A stretch of 64,000 bases of DNA, from NCBI GenBank assembly GCA_937916485.1, contig CALFSV010000119.1:4148-68147 (forward strand), written 5' to 3'. A model generated the notes under the pieces. It had not been told where the DNA came from and made no database searches. It was given only the letters and a program-made list of their open reading frames with translations. The DNA comes from an uncultured Paracoccaceae bacterium. GTDB lineage: Bacteria; Pseudomonadota; Alphaproteobacteria; Rhodobacterales; Rhodobacteraceae. Within the stretch, counting starts at the first letter, position 1. Each line of letters starts with the position of its first letter. The translations under genes were made by a program, and so were the position numbers. Positions 1-8,648 of this stretch are shown in pieces.

Positions 1-138
1 GCCAAGGCAGAAGACGAATTTTCGCGAGGCCTTGTCTCCGACGGCGCTTTGGCAGTGATCACCAAACCATTTGATCCTATGACCCTTGCCCAGGACGTTA
101 ACGACATCTGGGAACGGGCCATGCGCAAAGCGGGCTAA
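1..138 (+). CDS. Response regulator receiver domain, C-terminal end (partial)
   Basis: The frame is open from the window edge to TAA at 136-138 and gives 45 residues. They contain the K-P-F-D-P motif typical of the end of CheY-like receiver domains, where the conserved Lys precedes Pro, followed by an amphipathic helix matching alpha-5. No output domain follows, so this is a single-domain regulator or the last receiver of a hybrid kinase. The phospho-acceptor Asp lies outside the window. A terminator-like hairpin sits downstream. Confidence 0.7.
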   Translation, partial: AKAEDEFSRGLVSDGALAVITKPFDPMTLAQDVNDIWERAMRKAG

Positions 139-250
139 GGGGCAACCTTACTGCATACCAAACAGTCGCTTGCGCCGATCGATGATGCCCTTTTCAAGAC
201 AGCCGTGACCGAGCGGGGTCAAGGGCATTCCGATACCTACGAATTGGGCT

Positions 251-300
251 GACGAAAGGTCCCGCCCCTCCCTTAACAGAGAGGGGCGAGACTTTTCGTC
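251..300 (+). terminator. Hairpin after the response regulator
   Basis: CGCCCCTC (263-270) pairs perfectly with GAGGGGCG (281-288). Outer arms GACGAAAG (251-258) and CTTTTCGTC (292-300) extend the stem with one bulge. A short T-run lies on the 3' side. This fits a Rho-independent terminator. Between the stop at 138 and this hairpin no gene is supported. Confidence 0.55.
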
Positions 301-410
301 GTTGGCTATGCCGCGATTCCCGGCAAGCCATTGTTCTAAATATCAATTTATCTCAAATTGTCGCCGTTTACCAAAAATTAAGGCTGAGCAGAGAATCTGC
401 AAAGGAGGCC

Positions 411-458
411 ATGGCTGAAATCGGTGGATCTGGTTCTTCCTTGGACTTCGTACATTGA
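411..458 (+). CDS. Possible 15-residue leader ORF before the sugar transferase
   Basis: ATG at 411 follows AAAGGAGG (401-408), the best ribosome-binding sequence in the area, although the spacer is only 2 bases. The frame ends at TGA 456-458 and encodes MAEIGGSGSSLDFVH. It overlaps a possible GTG start (424) of the next gene in another frame and ends 43 bases before its ATG at 502. It could be a leader for translational coupling or a chance ORF. The rest of 301-423 is AT-rich and probably holds the promoter. Confidence 0.2.
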   Translation: MAEIGGSGSSLDFVH

Positions 459-501
459 CTTCAAGTGTCTCAGGTTGCCGTGTTCCGAAAGTAGTCCAGT
501 T

Positions 502-1194
502 ATGAGTGATGTCGCGCCAGTTCCAGTTCTGCCCATCGCAAACGAGGGTCGCATTCTTCGCACCACGCAGGACAACGGGCCTGCCTTTCTGGCCGGGACG
601 GCAAAGCGTCTGGTGGATATTGCACTAGCCCTCTTTCTAGCACCCATCCTGCTCCCGTCGATAGCGACGCTGTGGTGCCTGGCCCGTCTCGATGGCGGGC
701 CGGGATTCTACGGTCATGTTCGTGTTGGTCGGGGCGGCCGGATATTCAAATGCTGGAAGGTCAGGTCGATGGTTCCGGACGCAGACGTGCGGCTTGCCGA
801 TCACCTTGCCGCAGATCTCGAAGCCGCGGCCGAGTGGGCCCGTAACGAAAAGCTGACGTTTGACCCCCGGATCACCCGATTTGGGCATTTCATCAGGATA
901 ACCAGCCTGGATGAGCTTCCCCAGATTTGGAATGTTCTTAAAGGAGAAATGAGCCTTGTTGGCCCCCGTCCTATCACAGCGGCCGAGCTAGGACGCTATG
1001 GGCCGAACGCCGATGCCTACCTTGACCTGAGGCCGGGGATAACGGGCCTTTGGCAAGTGTCTGGTCGAAACGAAACGACCTACGAGGAACGGGTTACATT
1101 GGACGTACATTACCAGCGCTCGGCCAGCCTCGTTATGGATGCCCGAATCCTCGCCCGGACCGCTTTGGCAGTCCTTAGAGGGACGGGTCGATGA
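502..1194 (+). CDS. Exopolysaccharide sugar transferase (WbaP/ExoY-type phosphoglycosyl transferase)
   Basis: This is the bacterial sugar transferase family, which moves a sugar-1-phosphate from a nucleotide sugar to undecaprenyl phosphate, the first step of exopolysaccharide repeat-unit assembly at the inner membrane. A K-R-L-V-D-I start and one hydrophobic segment (about residues 39-58) are followed by family blocks: the 'GRGGRIFKCWKVRSM' region, 'ITSLDELPQIWNVLKGEMSLVGPRP' (here split: DELPQIWNVLKG, MSLVGPRP) and 'RPGITGLWQVSGR'. ATG 502 gives 230 residues, the usual length of the short (ExoY-like) members. A GTG at 424 would add 26 residues that do not resemble the family. It lies upstream of YjbF/YjbH-type export genes, supporting an EPS role. 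Confidence 0.85.
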   Translation: MSDVAPVPVLPIANEGRILRTTQDNGPAFLAGTAKRLVDIALALFLAPILLPSIATLWCLARLDGGPGFYGHVRVGRGGRIFKCWKVRSMVPDADVRLADHLAADLEAAAEWARNEKLTFDPRITRFGHFIRITSLDELPQIWNVLKGEMSLVGPRPITAAELGRYGPNADAYLDLRPGITGLWQVSGRNETTYEERVTLDVHYQRSASLVMDARILARTALAVLRGTGR

Positions 1195-1256
1195 GACTGC
1201 TCAAATACACTCTCCACCAGAACGCTAAACCGCAAGCCAAGTACGGAGACTTACGC

Positions 1257-1529
1257 ATGAAACTGATAACGTGGTTCCTTTTAGCGGCCCTTTCTGTGGG
1301 AACGTCCAACGCAATCGCCCAGGGCGTTGAGCCGCCGGCCGCCCCGCCATCGCAACTGCCTGTCCCGGTGCAAGGTTTGGAAAGCATCCTCTTGCCTCCC
1401 CCGAATCCCCTGTTTGCCGGCGCATTGAACCTTGGACCGCTACTAGTCCCGGCTGCGACGTTTCTTGGTGTGACCCAGATCATCCAGCTGACGCGGGACA
1501 CTGCGGCCACGGTAAACACGCCAAACTAG
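1257..1529 (+). CDS. Small secreted hypothetical protein
   Basis: ATG 1257 with upstream GGAG (1245-1248) gives a 90-residue product starting with a signal peptide (MKLITWFLLAALSVGTSNAIAQ), cleaved after A-I-A-Q or just before. The mature part is Pro-rich (VEPPAAPPSQLPVPVQ), then a short hydrophobic stretch (LFAGALNLGPLLVPAATFLGV). The in-frame ATG at 1191 would put 22 residues before the signal sequence and is less likely. Family not recognised. Its position between the sugar transferase and export genes suggests an accessory of exopolysaccharide production. Confidence 0.6.
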   Translation: MKLITWFLLAALSVGTSNAIAQGVEPPAAPPSQLPVPVQGLESILLPPPNPLFAGALNLGPLLVPAATFLGVTQIIQLTRDTAATVNTPN

Positions 1530-1570
1530 GTGGAATAGAGCCGGAATGGAGCATGCGCAGTCGCTGCTGT

Positions 1571-2092
1571 CTAACAGGCCGCGATGCCTAGCCGGATCAG
1601 CTCTGAACCCTTAATGCGGTATAACCCGTTCGCCTTAAAGCGGCCGGTTTCCATATACCAAGTCCTCAGCGGCGGGGGATAATGAGCGGCAATAATGCCT
1701 GAGAGTTCGTCAAAATCCTCCGGGCTGAGCTGTCGGTTCATTGCCCATGGTCCATGAAACCCGAAAGTGACGTGTGGTGTCGTACAGATGTTTGTCAGCC
1801 CCAGATACAAGGTACAGGTCGAATAGCAGGCGCCGCCATCTATGCGAACGGACTGCCCAGCAGCCTCGATCCTGCTTAGTTCAACCAGGCGCCGCCAGAT
1901 GAAGCCTCCCATATCATTTCGCACCACAATTTCCCCACCGGTCGTCTCGGCGCTGCTGATCGTCGGTGACAGCGGCGTCAGGGCAAAGGCCAGCACGCCG
2001 GTCGCCAACAAGTGTCTAAGTTTGCGCCCCAAGCGCCTGATTAGGCGAAACGACACCGGTCGCCGCAGTGCGCCAGGTCTGCTTTTGTTCAT
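1571..2092 (-). CDS. Periplasmic ClpP/crotonase-like hypothetical protein
   Basis: The product is about 173 residues with a basic N-terminus, one hydrophobic export segment (LLATGVLAFALTPL) and a mature part holding 'GGACYSTCTLYLG', 'CTTPHVTFGFHGPW' and a C-terminal Cys. This Gly-Gly-x-Cys-x-Ser-x-Cys then FGFH layout recalls uncharacterised alphaproteobacterial proteins with a ClpP/crotonase-like fold. The Ser between the two Cys is in the usual nucleophile place, but activity is only inferred. The start could also be ATG 2110 (6 more residues). It is divergent from the YjbH-like gene, with about 220 bases between them as a shared control region. Similar proteins often occur singly near surface-polysaccharide genes. 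Confidence 0.6.
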   Translation of the reverse strand: MNKSRPGALRRPVSFRLIRRLGRKLRHLLATGVLAFALTPLSPTISSAETTGGEIVVRNDMGGFIWRRLVELSRIEAAGQSVRIDGGACYSTCTLYLGLTNICTTPHVTFGFHGPWAMNRQLSPEDFDELSGIIAAHYPPPLRTWYMETGRFKANGLYRIKGSELIRLGIAAC

Positions 2093-2312
2093 GATCACAC
2101 CCCAATCCATGCGGATCGGGCGTTACCCCAACCACGCCCCAAAGATCCCCCACCGGACCAAGGTGCCAAACAGGGGTAACTGGCTCGTTAATGGCCGGTC
2201 TTCCGTCGCTGGTAACTCTTTAAGATTTGCGCACAAACTTGGGGTTTTTCTTCAGGGGATCGGTCGCTGCGAAACGAACAATGATCGGACACAGGGCGGC
2301 ACGCGTGGCTTC

Positions 2313-4391
2313 TTGAAAGTCTTTGGGCCGCTTTTCGCTTCGGCAATATTGCCCTTCTTGCTGGCGCTGGGCGCTCCGGTTCGGGGTGAGGGTCTATCGA
2401 TCTACGGAACACCCGGTCTGATCGATATGCCGGGTGCTGCGGCGATGCCGGATGGGCAGTTTGCCCTGACAACAAGCGGTTTTGGTGCGACGCTGCGCAA
2501 CACTCTCAGCTTTCAGATCATGCCGGGCGTCCTGGGCACGTTTCGCTATTCGGTGATCGACGAATTCCTCGGCGAGGGCTCTACCCTTTATGATCGCAGT
2601 TTTGACCTCCACTTTACGCTACTACAGGAAACCGCGACCCGGCCAGGGTTGTCCTTTGGGCTGCGCGATTTTGGCGGCACCGGGGTCTACAGCAGCGAAT
2701 ATCTGGTGGTGTCAAAGGCGATATTGCCAGGCTTTCGCGTCACGGCCGGACTCGGTTGGGGCCGGCTGGGTGAGCGAAACGGCTTTCGAAACCCGTTTGC
2801 ACAGGTGTCAGAGGCCTTTGAAAACAGACGGATCGCGTCCGCAGGCGGGATCGCAACGACGGGCCGCCTTGATCCCGACGTCTGGCTGAGAGGTGACGTG
2901 GCGTTGTTCGGAGGCGTGGATTGGCAGGTCACCGAAGGTCTGTCGCTTGTGGCCGAATACTCGAGCGATCCGTACTCGGGCGAGACCGAGAGAGGTTTGA
3001 TCGACCAAAAGTCGCCTTTGAATTTCGGTCTGCGCTATGCCTTTTCAAATGGGATCACACTTGGTGCCTATTCGCTTTATGGATCCGAAGTTGGGGCGGC
3101 CCTGTCCTTTGTGCTGGATCCCAAGACACCCGCCGCACCGGGGGGGGTGGAAACAGCGCCCGCCCCGCTAATACCACGTGATGCCCTGCCGGCACACGGG
3201 CCGGTTAACAACCTTAGACGGACCATAGAGGCAGGTCTGGCCGACCAGGGCCTCATTCTGCGCGGGCTGGTCGTCGAGGGGTCGCAGATCGGCATTTCGG
3301 TAGAGAACAACACCTGGCCGGAACCTGCCCAGGCCGTTGGCCGGGCAGCGCGCGTCCTGTCAAACACTTCACCCGCCGAAGTGACGGACTTTGCCGTGAC
3401 CTTTGTCGCCAATGGTGTCCCGCTTTCAACGGTCAGCTTGAAGCGTGAGGATCTGGAGGCCCTCGAACACGATATTGACGGCGCCTGGCGGTCCCGTGCG
3501 CGGGCGGGGATCGAGGATGACACCATCGTTTCGCCAGTCTCGCTCGGCCCCCGATTTAGCTATGGGTTGGGCCCCTATGTCGATTTCAGCTTTTTCGACC
3601 CGGATAGCCCCGTGCGGGCGGATGCAGGGCTTCAGCTCTTGGCCAGTTACAGCCCATCCCCGGGATTTGTCGTGACGGGCCGGGTCAGTCAGCCCCTTGT
3701 CGGCAACGTTGGCGACGCCATTCGCGTGTCCGACTCGGTTCTGCCGCATGTGCGGTCCGATGCTGCGCGCTATTCGGGTGGATCGGGTATCGAGCTGAAC
3801 GAATTGACCGCAGCCCAGTTTTTTCGCCCAGGACGGAACCTGTTTGGCCGCGCCACCCTTGGTTACCTGGAGCCGATGTTCGCAGGTGTTTCGGGCGAGA
3901 TGCTTTGGCGGCCGTTGGACAGTCGTTTCGCCCTTGGGGCTGACCTCAACTATGTCTGGCAAAGGGATTTTGACCAGGGCTTTGGCTTTCAGGACTATAG
4001 CGTGCTGACCGGTCATGTCTCGGCTTATCGGACACTTGCCAACGGGTTCGAAGGGCAGGTCGATGTCGGTCGATACCTTGCCGGTGATTATGGGGCGACC
4101 TTCCGGCTCGACCGTCGCTTTGGTAACGGATTTCGGGTCGGCGCTTTCTTTACCTTAACCGATGTGTCGTTCGAAGAGTTTGGCGAAGGCTCTTTCGACA
4201 AGGGCATCGTGGTCGAGGTCCCGCTGTCGTGGCTGTATGGCACCGCAAGGCGGGACAGCGTGACCCAGGTCATCCGGCCGGTTCTGCGAGACGGCGGTGC
4301 GCAACTATTGGTGTCGGATCGGCTGTATGGAATGACGCGGGACTATCGATCCCGGGACATGGCCGATGGTTGGGGGAAGTTCTGGCGATGA
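2313..4391 (+). CDS. YjbH/GfcD-family outer-membrane exopolysaccharide protein
   Basis: The mature protein begins with the family signature 'YGTPGLIDMPGA' just after a signal peptide (VFGPLFASAILPFLLALGAPVRG) and continues for about 660 residues rich in alternating aromatic/hydrophobic strands, as expected of the YjbH beta-barrel. The C-terminal region has 'FRVGAFFTLTDVSFEEFGEGSFDKG', here cited in parts: FRVGAFFTLTD and FGEGSFDKG, typical of the family end. The start is uncertain. The frame is open back to 1842, but that part overlaps the opposite gene and looks non-coding. TTG 2313 is the only start codon close to the signal peptide. It overlaps the YjbF-like gene by 4 bases, the gfcB-gfcD/yjbF-yjbH pairing known from enterobacteria. 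Confidence 0.8.
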   Translation: MKVFGPLFASAILPFLLALGAPVRGEGLSIYGTPGLIDMPGAAAMPDGQFALTTSGFGATLRNTLSFQIMPGVLGTFRYSVIDEFLGEGSTLYDRSFDLHFTLLQETATRPGLSFGLRDFGGTGVYSSEYLVVSKAILPGFRVTAGLGWGRLGERNGFRNPFAQVSEAFENRRIASAGGIATTGRLDPDVWLRGDVALFGGVDWQVTEGLSLVAEYSSDPYSGETERGLIDQKSPLNFGLRYAFSNGITLGAYSLYGSEVGAALSFVLDPKTPAAPGGVETAPAPLIPRDALPAHGPVNNLRRTIEAGLADQGLILRGLVVEGSQIGISVENNTWPEPAQAVGRAARVLSNTSPAEVTDFAVTFVANGVPLSTVSLKREDLEALEHDIDGAWRSRARAGIEDDTIVSPVSLGPRFSYGLGPYVDFSFFDPDSPVRADAGLQLLASYSPSPGFVVTGRVSQPLVGNVGDAIRVSDSVLPHVRSDAARYSGGSGIELNELTAAQFFRPGRNLFGRATLGYLEPMFAGVSGEMLWRPLDSRFALGADLNYVWQRDFDQGFGFQDYSVLTGHVSAYRTLANGFEGQVDVGRYLAGDYGATFRLDRRFGNGFRVGAFFTLTDVSFEEFGEGSFDKGIVVEVPLSWLYGTARRDSVTQVIRPVLRDGGAQLLVSDRLYGMTRDYRSRDMADGWGKFWR

Positions 4392-5020
4392 GAGTGACCG
4401 CTATATTAGGCACTATTCTGGCCCTGTCTGCCTGTGGAACAGAGTCTAACAATGCCCAATCCTTCTTGCAGATCCTTGCGCCGGGACAGCCTTCCGGCCC
4501 GAGCGAGCGGTTTGCGGCCATGACCGGATCAACGGCCCCTCTGCTGCAGGTTGGGATTGAAGAGGCAGGGACCGCAACCTACGCACTGTTGGAAGTCAGC
4601 CGCGACGGGGTCGATTCATTCATCACCCCGGATGACGTGGCGCTGATCCTCGAACGAGGCATGCTGCGGGGCACACGCGGGCTTGCGGAGGCAATGCTTG
4701 CCTCTGATATCTCGGCCTCATTGCAAGCGGTCCTGTCTGTGCAGCCGGGCGAGGTGACGCGGTTTCACACTTTTCTAGACGGTGAGAACAACGCCGTTAC
4801 CCGAAGCTATGTCTGCCAGATTGCCGTCGCTGGACCTCGCAATATCGCAATTGGTTCCGTCAGCATCGACACGGAGTTGATGACGGAAGAGTGCCGCAAT
4901 GCTGAACAGAATTTCACCAATGTCTATTGGGTCCAAACCGCGCCGCCCCGCATTGTGCAATCGCGCCAATGGGCGGGCGATTTCAACGGAATGCTCGTGA
5001 TGCGCGATGTGGACCGGTAG
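4388..5020 (+). CDS. YjbF/GfcB-family lipoprotein
   Basis: ATG 4388 overlaps the stop of the YjbH-like gene (ATGA). The 210-residue product has a lipoprotein signal peptide with lipobox L-S-A-C (Cys about residue 17). The mature part matches the YjbF/GfcB layout: 'ALLEVSRDGVDSFITPDDVAL', cited in parts as LLEVSRDGV and ITPDDVALILERGML, then a beta-rich region ending in 'VYWVQTAPPRIVQSRQW'. YjbF and YjbH are co-expressed in E. coli for extracellular polysaccharide; here they follow a sugar transferase. It is an outer-membrane lipoprotein, exact function unknown. The longer frame from 4229 overlaps the upstream gene and lacks the export signal at its start. Confidence 0.8.
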   Translation: MRVTAILGTILALSACGTESNNAQSFLQILAPGQPSGPSERFAAMTGSTAPLLQVGIEEAGTATYALLEVSRDGVDSFITPDDVALILERGMLRGTRGLAEAMLASDISASLQAVLSVQPGEVTRFHTFLDGENNAVTRSYVCQIAVAGPRNIAIGSVSIDTELMTEECRNAEQNFTNVYWVQTAPPRIVQSRQWAGDFNGMLVMRDVDR

Positions 5021-5065
5021 GGCAGATCAGCCTTTTTGAACTTGTTAGTGTCTAGTCAAAGCGGA

Positions 5066-6409
5066 TCAGGCGTCCTTGAGTACGCAGGCAGCGATATGGT
5101 CCGGGCCGCGGTCCGACAATTGAACCTCGCCAACTTCCTTGAACCGCACCTTGAGCATTCTGCCGTCAACCGTCAGACTTTCCATTGCGCTGCGCATGCT
5201 GGCGGGGGTGGCATCCGATCGCAATGCCTGCGCCAACCGTTGGGCCGAATCCTCGTCCTCAAACGCAAGCTCGCCTGCAAAGTCGCTGTGTCGCGACACG
5301 TCTGAAAGCGCCTCGAAAAGGTCTTCGGATCGTTCGAGCAAGCGGACGATGTCGTCCAACTCCCACCCACAATTGGGTGTGGCGACAGGGCAGCGGGTGT
5401 GGAAATGGCATCCCCGGGGAGGCCTTGCCGGATCAGGAATAGAGCCATCCAATGCGGCGAACTTGGCGACCTGAGGGTCATCCATGGCCAGATCGGGTTT
5501 GGCGGCGATGAGCGCGCGCGTATAGGGGTGGGCGGCCTCATCGAACAGGGTTCGGGTTGGCCCGGCCTCGACCACGCGACCGAGGTACATCGTGACGATC
5601 CGGTCTGCCATATGCTCCACCACCGAAAGGTCGTGGGTGACAAACAGATAGGCAAGGTTCCGTTCGGCCTGCAGATCATTGAGCAGGTTCAGGATCTGCG
5701 CCTGTACCGATACGTCAAGCGCGCTTGTCGGTTCATCCAGGATGATCAGTTCCGGATCAAGCGCGAGGGCGCGGGCAATCGAGATCCGCTGGCGCTGGCC
5801 CCCTGAAAACTGGTGCGGATAGCGGTAGAGGTGCTGCCGACCAAGGCCCACCTGCTCCAGCAGTTCGACGACCCGCTCTGTCAGAGCCTCTCCCGATGCT
5901 TCCTTGTGCACTCGAAGGGGACGGCCGACGATGTCGATGACAAGGTGTCGGGGGTTGAGCGATGAAAAGCTGTCCTGAAACACCATCTGGCAATTGCGCC
6001 GAAACCGGGCTTGAGCGGCCTTTGGCATGGTTGTGACGCCGTGTGCCGCCTCAATCGGGGCAAGCGCCGCTGCGCGGGCGTCTTCGGGGAGCGCGTAGGC
6101 AGCGTTGAGCTTGCTCAGGGCCGCCGCATCCAGATTGAAGTAGCTGCCGCCAGAGGTTGGGGACAAAAGCCCGCTTGCCAATCGGCCCAACGTCGTCTTG
6201 CCGCAACCGGACTCACCCACAAGGCCCAATGTCTCACCGGGGCGGATATCAAAGCTGACACCGTCGACGGCCCGGACATGGCCGACAACGCGCTGAAGCG
6301 CGCCAGCGCGAATGGGAAAGTGTTTCGATATGCCACGAAGGCTCAGAATACTGCCGGGGGCAGCGTCAGAGGCCCCATCGGGCGTGGGAAGGCGGCTCAT
6401 ATCCGTCAT
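5066..6409 (-). CDS. Dipeptide/oligopeptide-type ABC transporter ATPase (DppF/OppF-like)
   Basis: The 447-residue nucleotide-binding subunit has Walker [10 protein letters not shown], signature FSGGQRQR, Walker [13 protein letters not shown] and the switch His in [14 protein letters not shown]. The C-terminal 'oligo_HPY' region follows (HPYTRALI, then a four-Cys-type segment [15 protein letters not shown]). There is an additional insertion of about 50 residues between Walker A and the Q-loop ([20 protein letters not shown]...), and the tail is about 90 residues longer than usual. It is the last gene of a five-gene minus-strand operon and overlaps the partner ATPase by 4 bases. Substrate unknown; the family takes dipeptides, but also opines, nickel, sugars or other small solutes. 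Confidence 0.88.
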   Translation of the reverse strand: MTDMSRLPTPDGASDAAPGSILSLRGISKHFPIRAGALQRVVGHVRAVDGVSFDIRPGETLGLVGESGCGKTTLGRLASGLLSPTSGGSYFNLDAAALSKLNAAYALPEDARAAALAPIEAAHGVTTMPKAAQARFRRNCQMVFQDSFSSLNPRHLVIDIVGRPLRVHKEASGEALTERVVELLEQVGLGRQHLYRYPHQFSGGQRQRISIARALALDPELIILDEPTSALDVSVQAQILNLLNDLQAERNLAYLFVTHDLSVVEHMADRIVTMYLGRVVEAGPTRTLFDEAAHPYTRALIAAKPDLAMDDPQVAKFAALDGSIPDPARPPRGCHFHTRCPVATPNCGWELDDIVRLLERSEDLFEALSDVSRHSDFAGELAFEDEDSAQRLAQALRSDATPASMRSAMESLTVDGRMLKVRFKEVGEVQLSDRGPDHIAACVLKDA

Positions 6410-7719
6410 TCTGCGGCCTCTGTTTTCGGGCTGGTTGGGTGTTCAAGAAAGCAGGCGACATCGTGTCCGGGGTTTACGGCGGACAAGATCGGGTCAGACG
6501 CGGTGCATGCGGCATGAACGTGGGCACATCTGTCGGCAAATCGACAGGATGGTTTGGGGTCCACCAATTCGGGCACCGATCCGGGAATAGCGGCCAGCTT
6601 GCCCCTTGGGGTTCGGGTGGTCGGCACGGCGGCCAACAGACCCTTGGTATAGGGATGGCGGGGGTCGTTAAAGATCTGGTCGGTTTCGCCAATCTCGACC
6701 ACCCGGCCCGCATACATGACCGCCACGCGGTCGCAGATGCGGCGGACAACCGAAAGGTCGTGGCTGATATAGATGACGCTGCTGCCCCGTTTGGCCTGCA
6801 ACTGGCCGATCAGGTCAAGGATTCGGGCCTGAACAGTGACGTCCAGGGCCGTCGTCGGTTCATCCGCGATGATGAGGTCAGGGTCGCAGGCCAGCGCCTG
6901 GGCGATCATCACCCGCTGGCGCATGCCACCCGACAGTTCATGTGGATAGCTGCGCATGATGTTGCGCGGGTTGGGGATCTGGGTCTCACCCAGTGCGGCG
7001 GCGATCCGGTTGTCCAGCGCCTGCCGCACGCTTTGTGCCCGGCGGCGCAAGGGCGGCCAAAGGGCTGCGGCCATCCGATCCGTCCGGCGATCCCTTTGTC
7101 CGGCCAGTCGGCGCAGGGCGCGTGCCTGAAATCCGCTTTCACCGCTGTCGATGCCAGCCTCTTCCAGCAGATCCGCGCTTCGGTGCTGCAAGAAGACCTC
7201 GCCCAATTGCTCTCCGATAGTCAGCGTCGGGTTGAGGGACTTGCCCGGGTCCTGAAAGATCATCGCGATCCGGTCGCCCCGGATACCGCGCATTTTCTTG
7301 TCCGACACCTTGAGCAGATCCAGAGTTTCGGCACCGGTCCCCTGACAGTCGGGACACCCTTGTCCCCGGCAGGTGGGGCAGGGCGTCGGGCGGCGGCCAG
7401 ACCCGCCACATTGGGCGCAGCCTTCCCCGCCGCAGCCAGCACAGCTGGTCTGAGGCCGGAACATGACGCTGCCACCGGCCAGAATGCCCGGTGGCACCGG
7501 CAAGAGGCGCAGGAAGGCGCGGCCCGTCACTGACTTGCCGCAGCCCGTCTCGCCTACAAGGCCAAGCGTCTCGCCGTCACGGACATCGAAATCGACACCA
7601 TCAACCGCGTGGACGCGACCCGCCTTGGACCGGAAATGAACCTTTAGCCCCCGAACCGAGGCAATCGTCGCGGGGGCCACGGTCTGTGCCCCGGTTGTAT
7701 CGGTCTTGGAAATGCTCAT
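6406..7719 (-). CDS. Dipeptide/oligopeptide-type ABC transporter ATPase (DppD/OppD-like) with zinc-finger insertion
   Basis: The 437-residue ATPase has Walker A GETGCGKS (residues 56-63), Q-loop [12 protein letters not shown], signature LSGGMRQR, Walker [13 protein letters not shown], and the oligo_HPY C-terminus ([26 protein letters not shown]). Two insertions distinguish it. Residues 93-129 hold four CxxCxGxG units ([32 protein letters not shown]), the pattern of the DnaJ cysteine-rich zinc domain. About 60 residues of Arg/Ala-rich sequence follow the Q-loop. It overlaps the permease gene and the second ATPase by 4 bases on each side. The reading frame is intact, so the insertions are real protein rather than frameshift noise. 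Confidence 0.88.
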   Translation of the reverse strand: MSISKTDTTGAQTVAPATIASVRGLKVHFRSKAGRVHAVDGVDFDVRDGETLGLVGETGCGKSVTGRAFLRLLPVPPGILAGGSVMFRPQTSCAGCGGEGCAQCGGSGRRPTPCPTCRGQGCPDCQGTGAETLDLLKVSDKKMRGIRGDRIAMIFQDPGKSLNPTLTIGEQLGEVFLQHRSADLLEEAGIDSGESGFQARALRRLAGQRDRRTDRMAAALWPPLRRRAQSVRQALDNRIAAALGETQIPNPRNIMRSYPHELSGGMRQRVMIAQALACDPDLIIADEPTTALDVTVQARILDLIGQLQAKRGSSVIYISHDLSVVRRICDRVAVMYAGRVVEIGETDQIFNDPRHPYTKGLLAAVPTTRTPRGKLAAIPGSVPELVDPKPSCRFADRCAHVHAACTASDPILSAVNPGHDVACFLEHPTSPKTEAAE

Positions 7720-8645
7720 CGCCGGGACTCTGTACGTGGGTCGAGTGCGTCGCGCAGGCCGTCACCCAAAAGGTTGAAGGCAAGGGCCCAGAGAAAGATC
7801 ATCAGGCCGGGAAACGTCGAGGCCCACCAACGCCCCGAGGCAATCCCTGCCTGCCCTTCGGACACCAGAACGCCCCATTCGGCGATCCCGGATTCGGACA
7901 GGCCGATAAAGGACAGGGTCGCCCCGATCAGGACGATCGCGCCCATGTCGAGGGTGGCCTGAACCACCAGCGGTGTTGCAGCATTGGGCAGGATGTCGCG
8001 AAAATAGATGTTCAGGCGGCTGTCCCCGATCACCCGGGCTGCATCCACATAGTCATTCTGTTTCACCAGAATGATCTGTGCCCGCATGATCCGAGCATAT
8101 TTGACCCAGAACACAAGGCACAGCGACAGGATGATGTTGGTGAAGGACGGTCCAAGGATGGCGGCGATGGCCAGGGCGAAAATCAGCTCTGGGATCGACA
8201 AGAACACATCGACGATCCGCATCAGGATTTCGTCGACCTTGCCGCCGACCATGCCTGCGATGCTGCCGATGGCGGTGCCGATGACGACCGTCACTCCGAC
8301 CACGATGATCGACAATTGCAGGGATGTCCGGCTGCCCCAGATCACGCCATAAAGAACGTCACCACCGGTGTTGGTTGTGCCCAATGGGTGGCCGGGCGTC
8401 CCGGGCGGCATCCGCAAGGCGCCCCAGTCACGGGGCATCTGGTAGGGGTCGGGCGTGTTGGGCTGGGTCAGCCAGGGGGCAAACAGCGCCATCCCGAGCA
8501 TGCCAAAGATAAGGATCAGGCCAAAAACGGTTGTCGGGTTGGACAGGATCAGGCGGAGCAATTCTCCGCCACGCCGAAGTCGGACGCGCAGGGCGCTGTC
8601 TTGCCTGCGCCGGGTGGGCGCGCCGTCGATGTTCGTGTTTACCAT
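7716..8645 (-). CDS. Dipeptide-type ABC transporter permease (DppC-like)
   Basis: The 309-residue inner-membrane permease has the binding-protein-dependent transport motif around 'DYVDAARVIGDSRLNIYFRDILPN' (cited in parts: DYVDAARVIG and IYFRDILPN), the EAA loop that contacts the ATPases. An N-terminal OppC-type segment (LILSNPTTVFGLILIFGMLG) and 'HPLGTTNTGGDVLYGVIWGSR' (in parts HPLGTTNTGG, DVLYGVIWGSR) are characteristic of DppC/OppC. Five to six membrane segments are visible. It ends overlapping the ATPase gene and starts 3 bases after the stop of the partner permease. Confidence 0.9.
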   Translation of the reverse strand: MVNTNIDGAPTRRRQDSALRVRLRRGGELLRLILSNPTTVFGLILIFGMLGMALFAPWLTQPNTPDPYQMPRDWGALRMPPGTPGHPLGTTNTGGDVLYGVIWGSRTSLQLSIIVVGVTVVIGTAIGSIAGMVGGKVDEILMRIVDVFLSIPELIFALAIAAILGPSFTNIILSLCLVFWVKYARIMRAQIILVKQNDYVDAARVIGDSRLNIYFRDILPNAATPLVVQATLDMGAIVLIGATLSFIGLSESGIAEWGVLVSEGQAGIASGRWWASTFPGLMIFLWALAFNLLGDGLRDALDPRTESRR

Positions 8646-8648
8646 GGT

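Noticed and set aside
139..252. The frame of the response regulator continues open for 38 codons after its TAA
   Set aside because: Too short to judge, no start codon with a ribosome site and no motif; chance is sufficient.
6406..7719. Frameshift or mis-assembly as the cause of the odd insertions in the DppD-like ATPase
   Set aside because: Both flanks stay in the same frame, all ATPase motifs are intact and the first insertion is a regular Cys motif, so it is genuine protein sequence.
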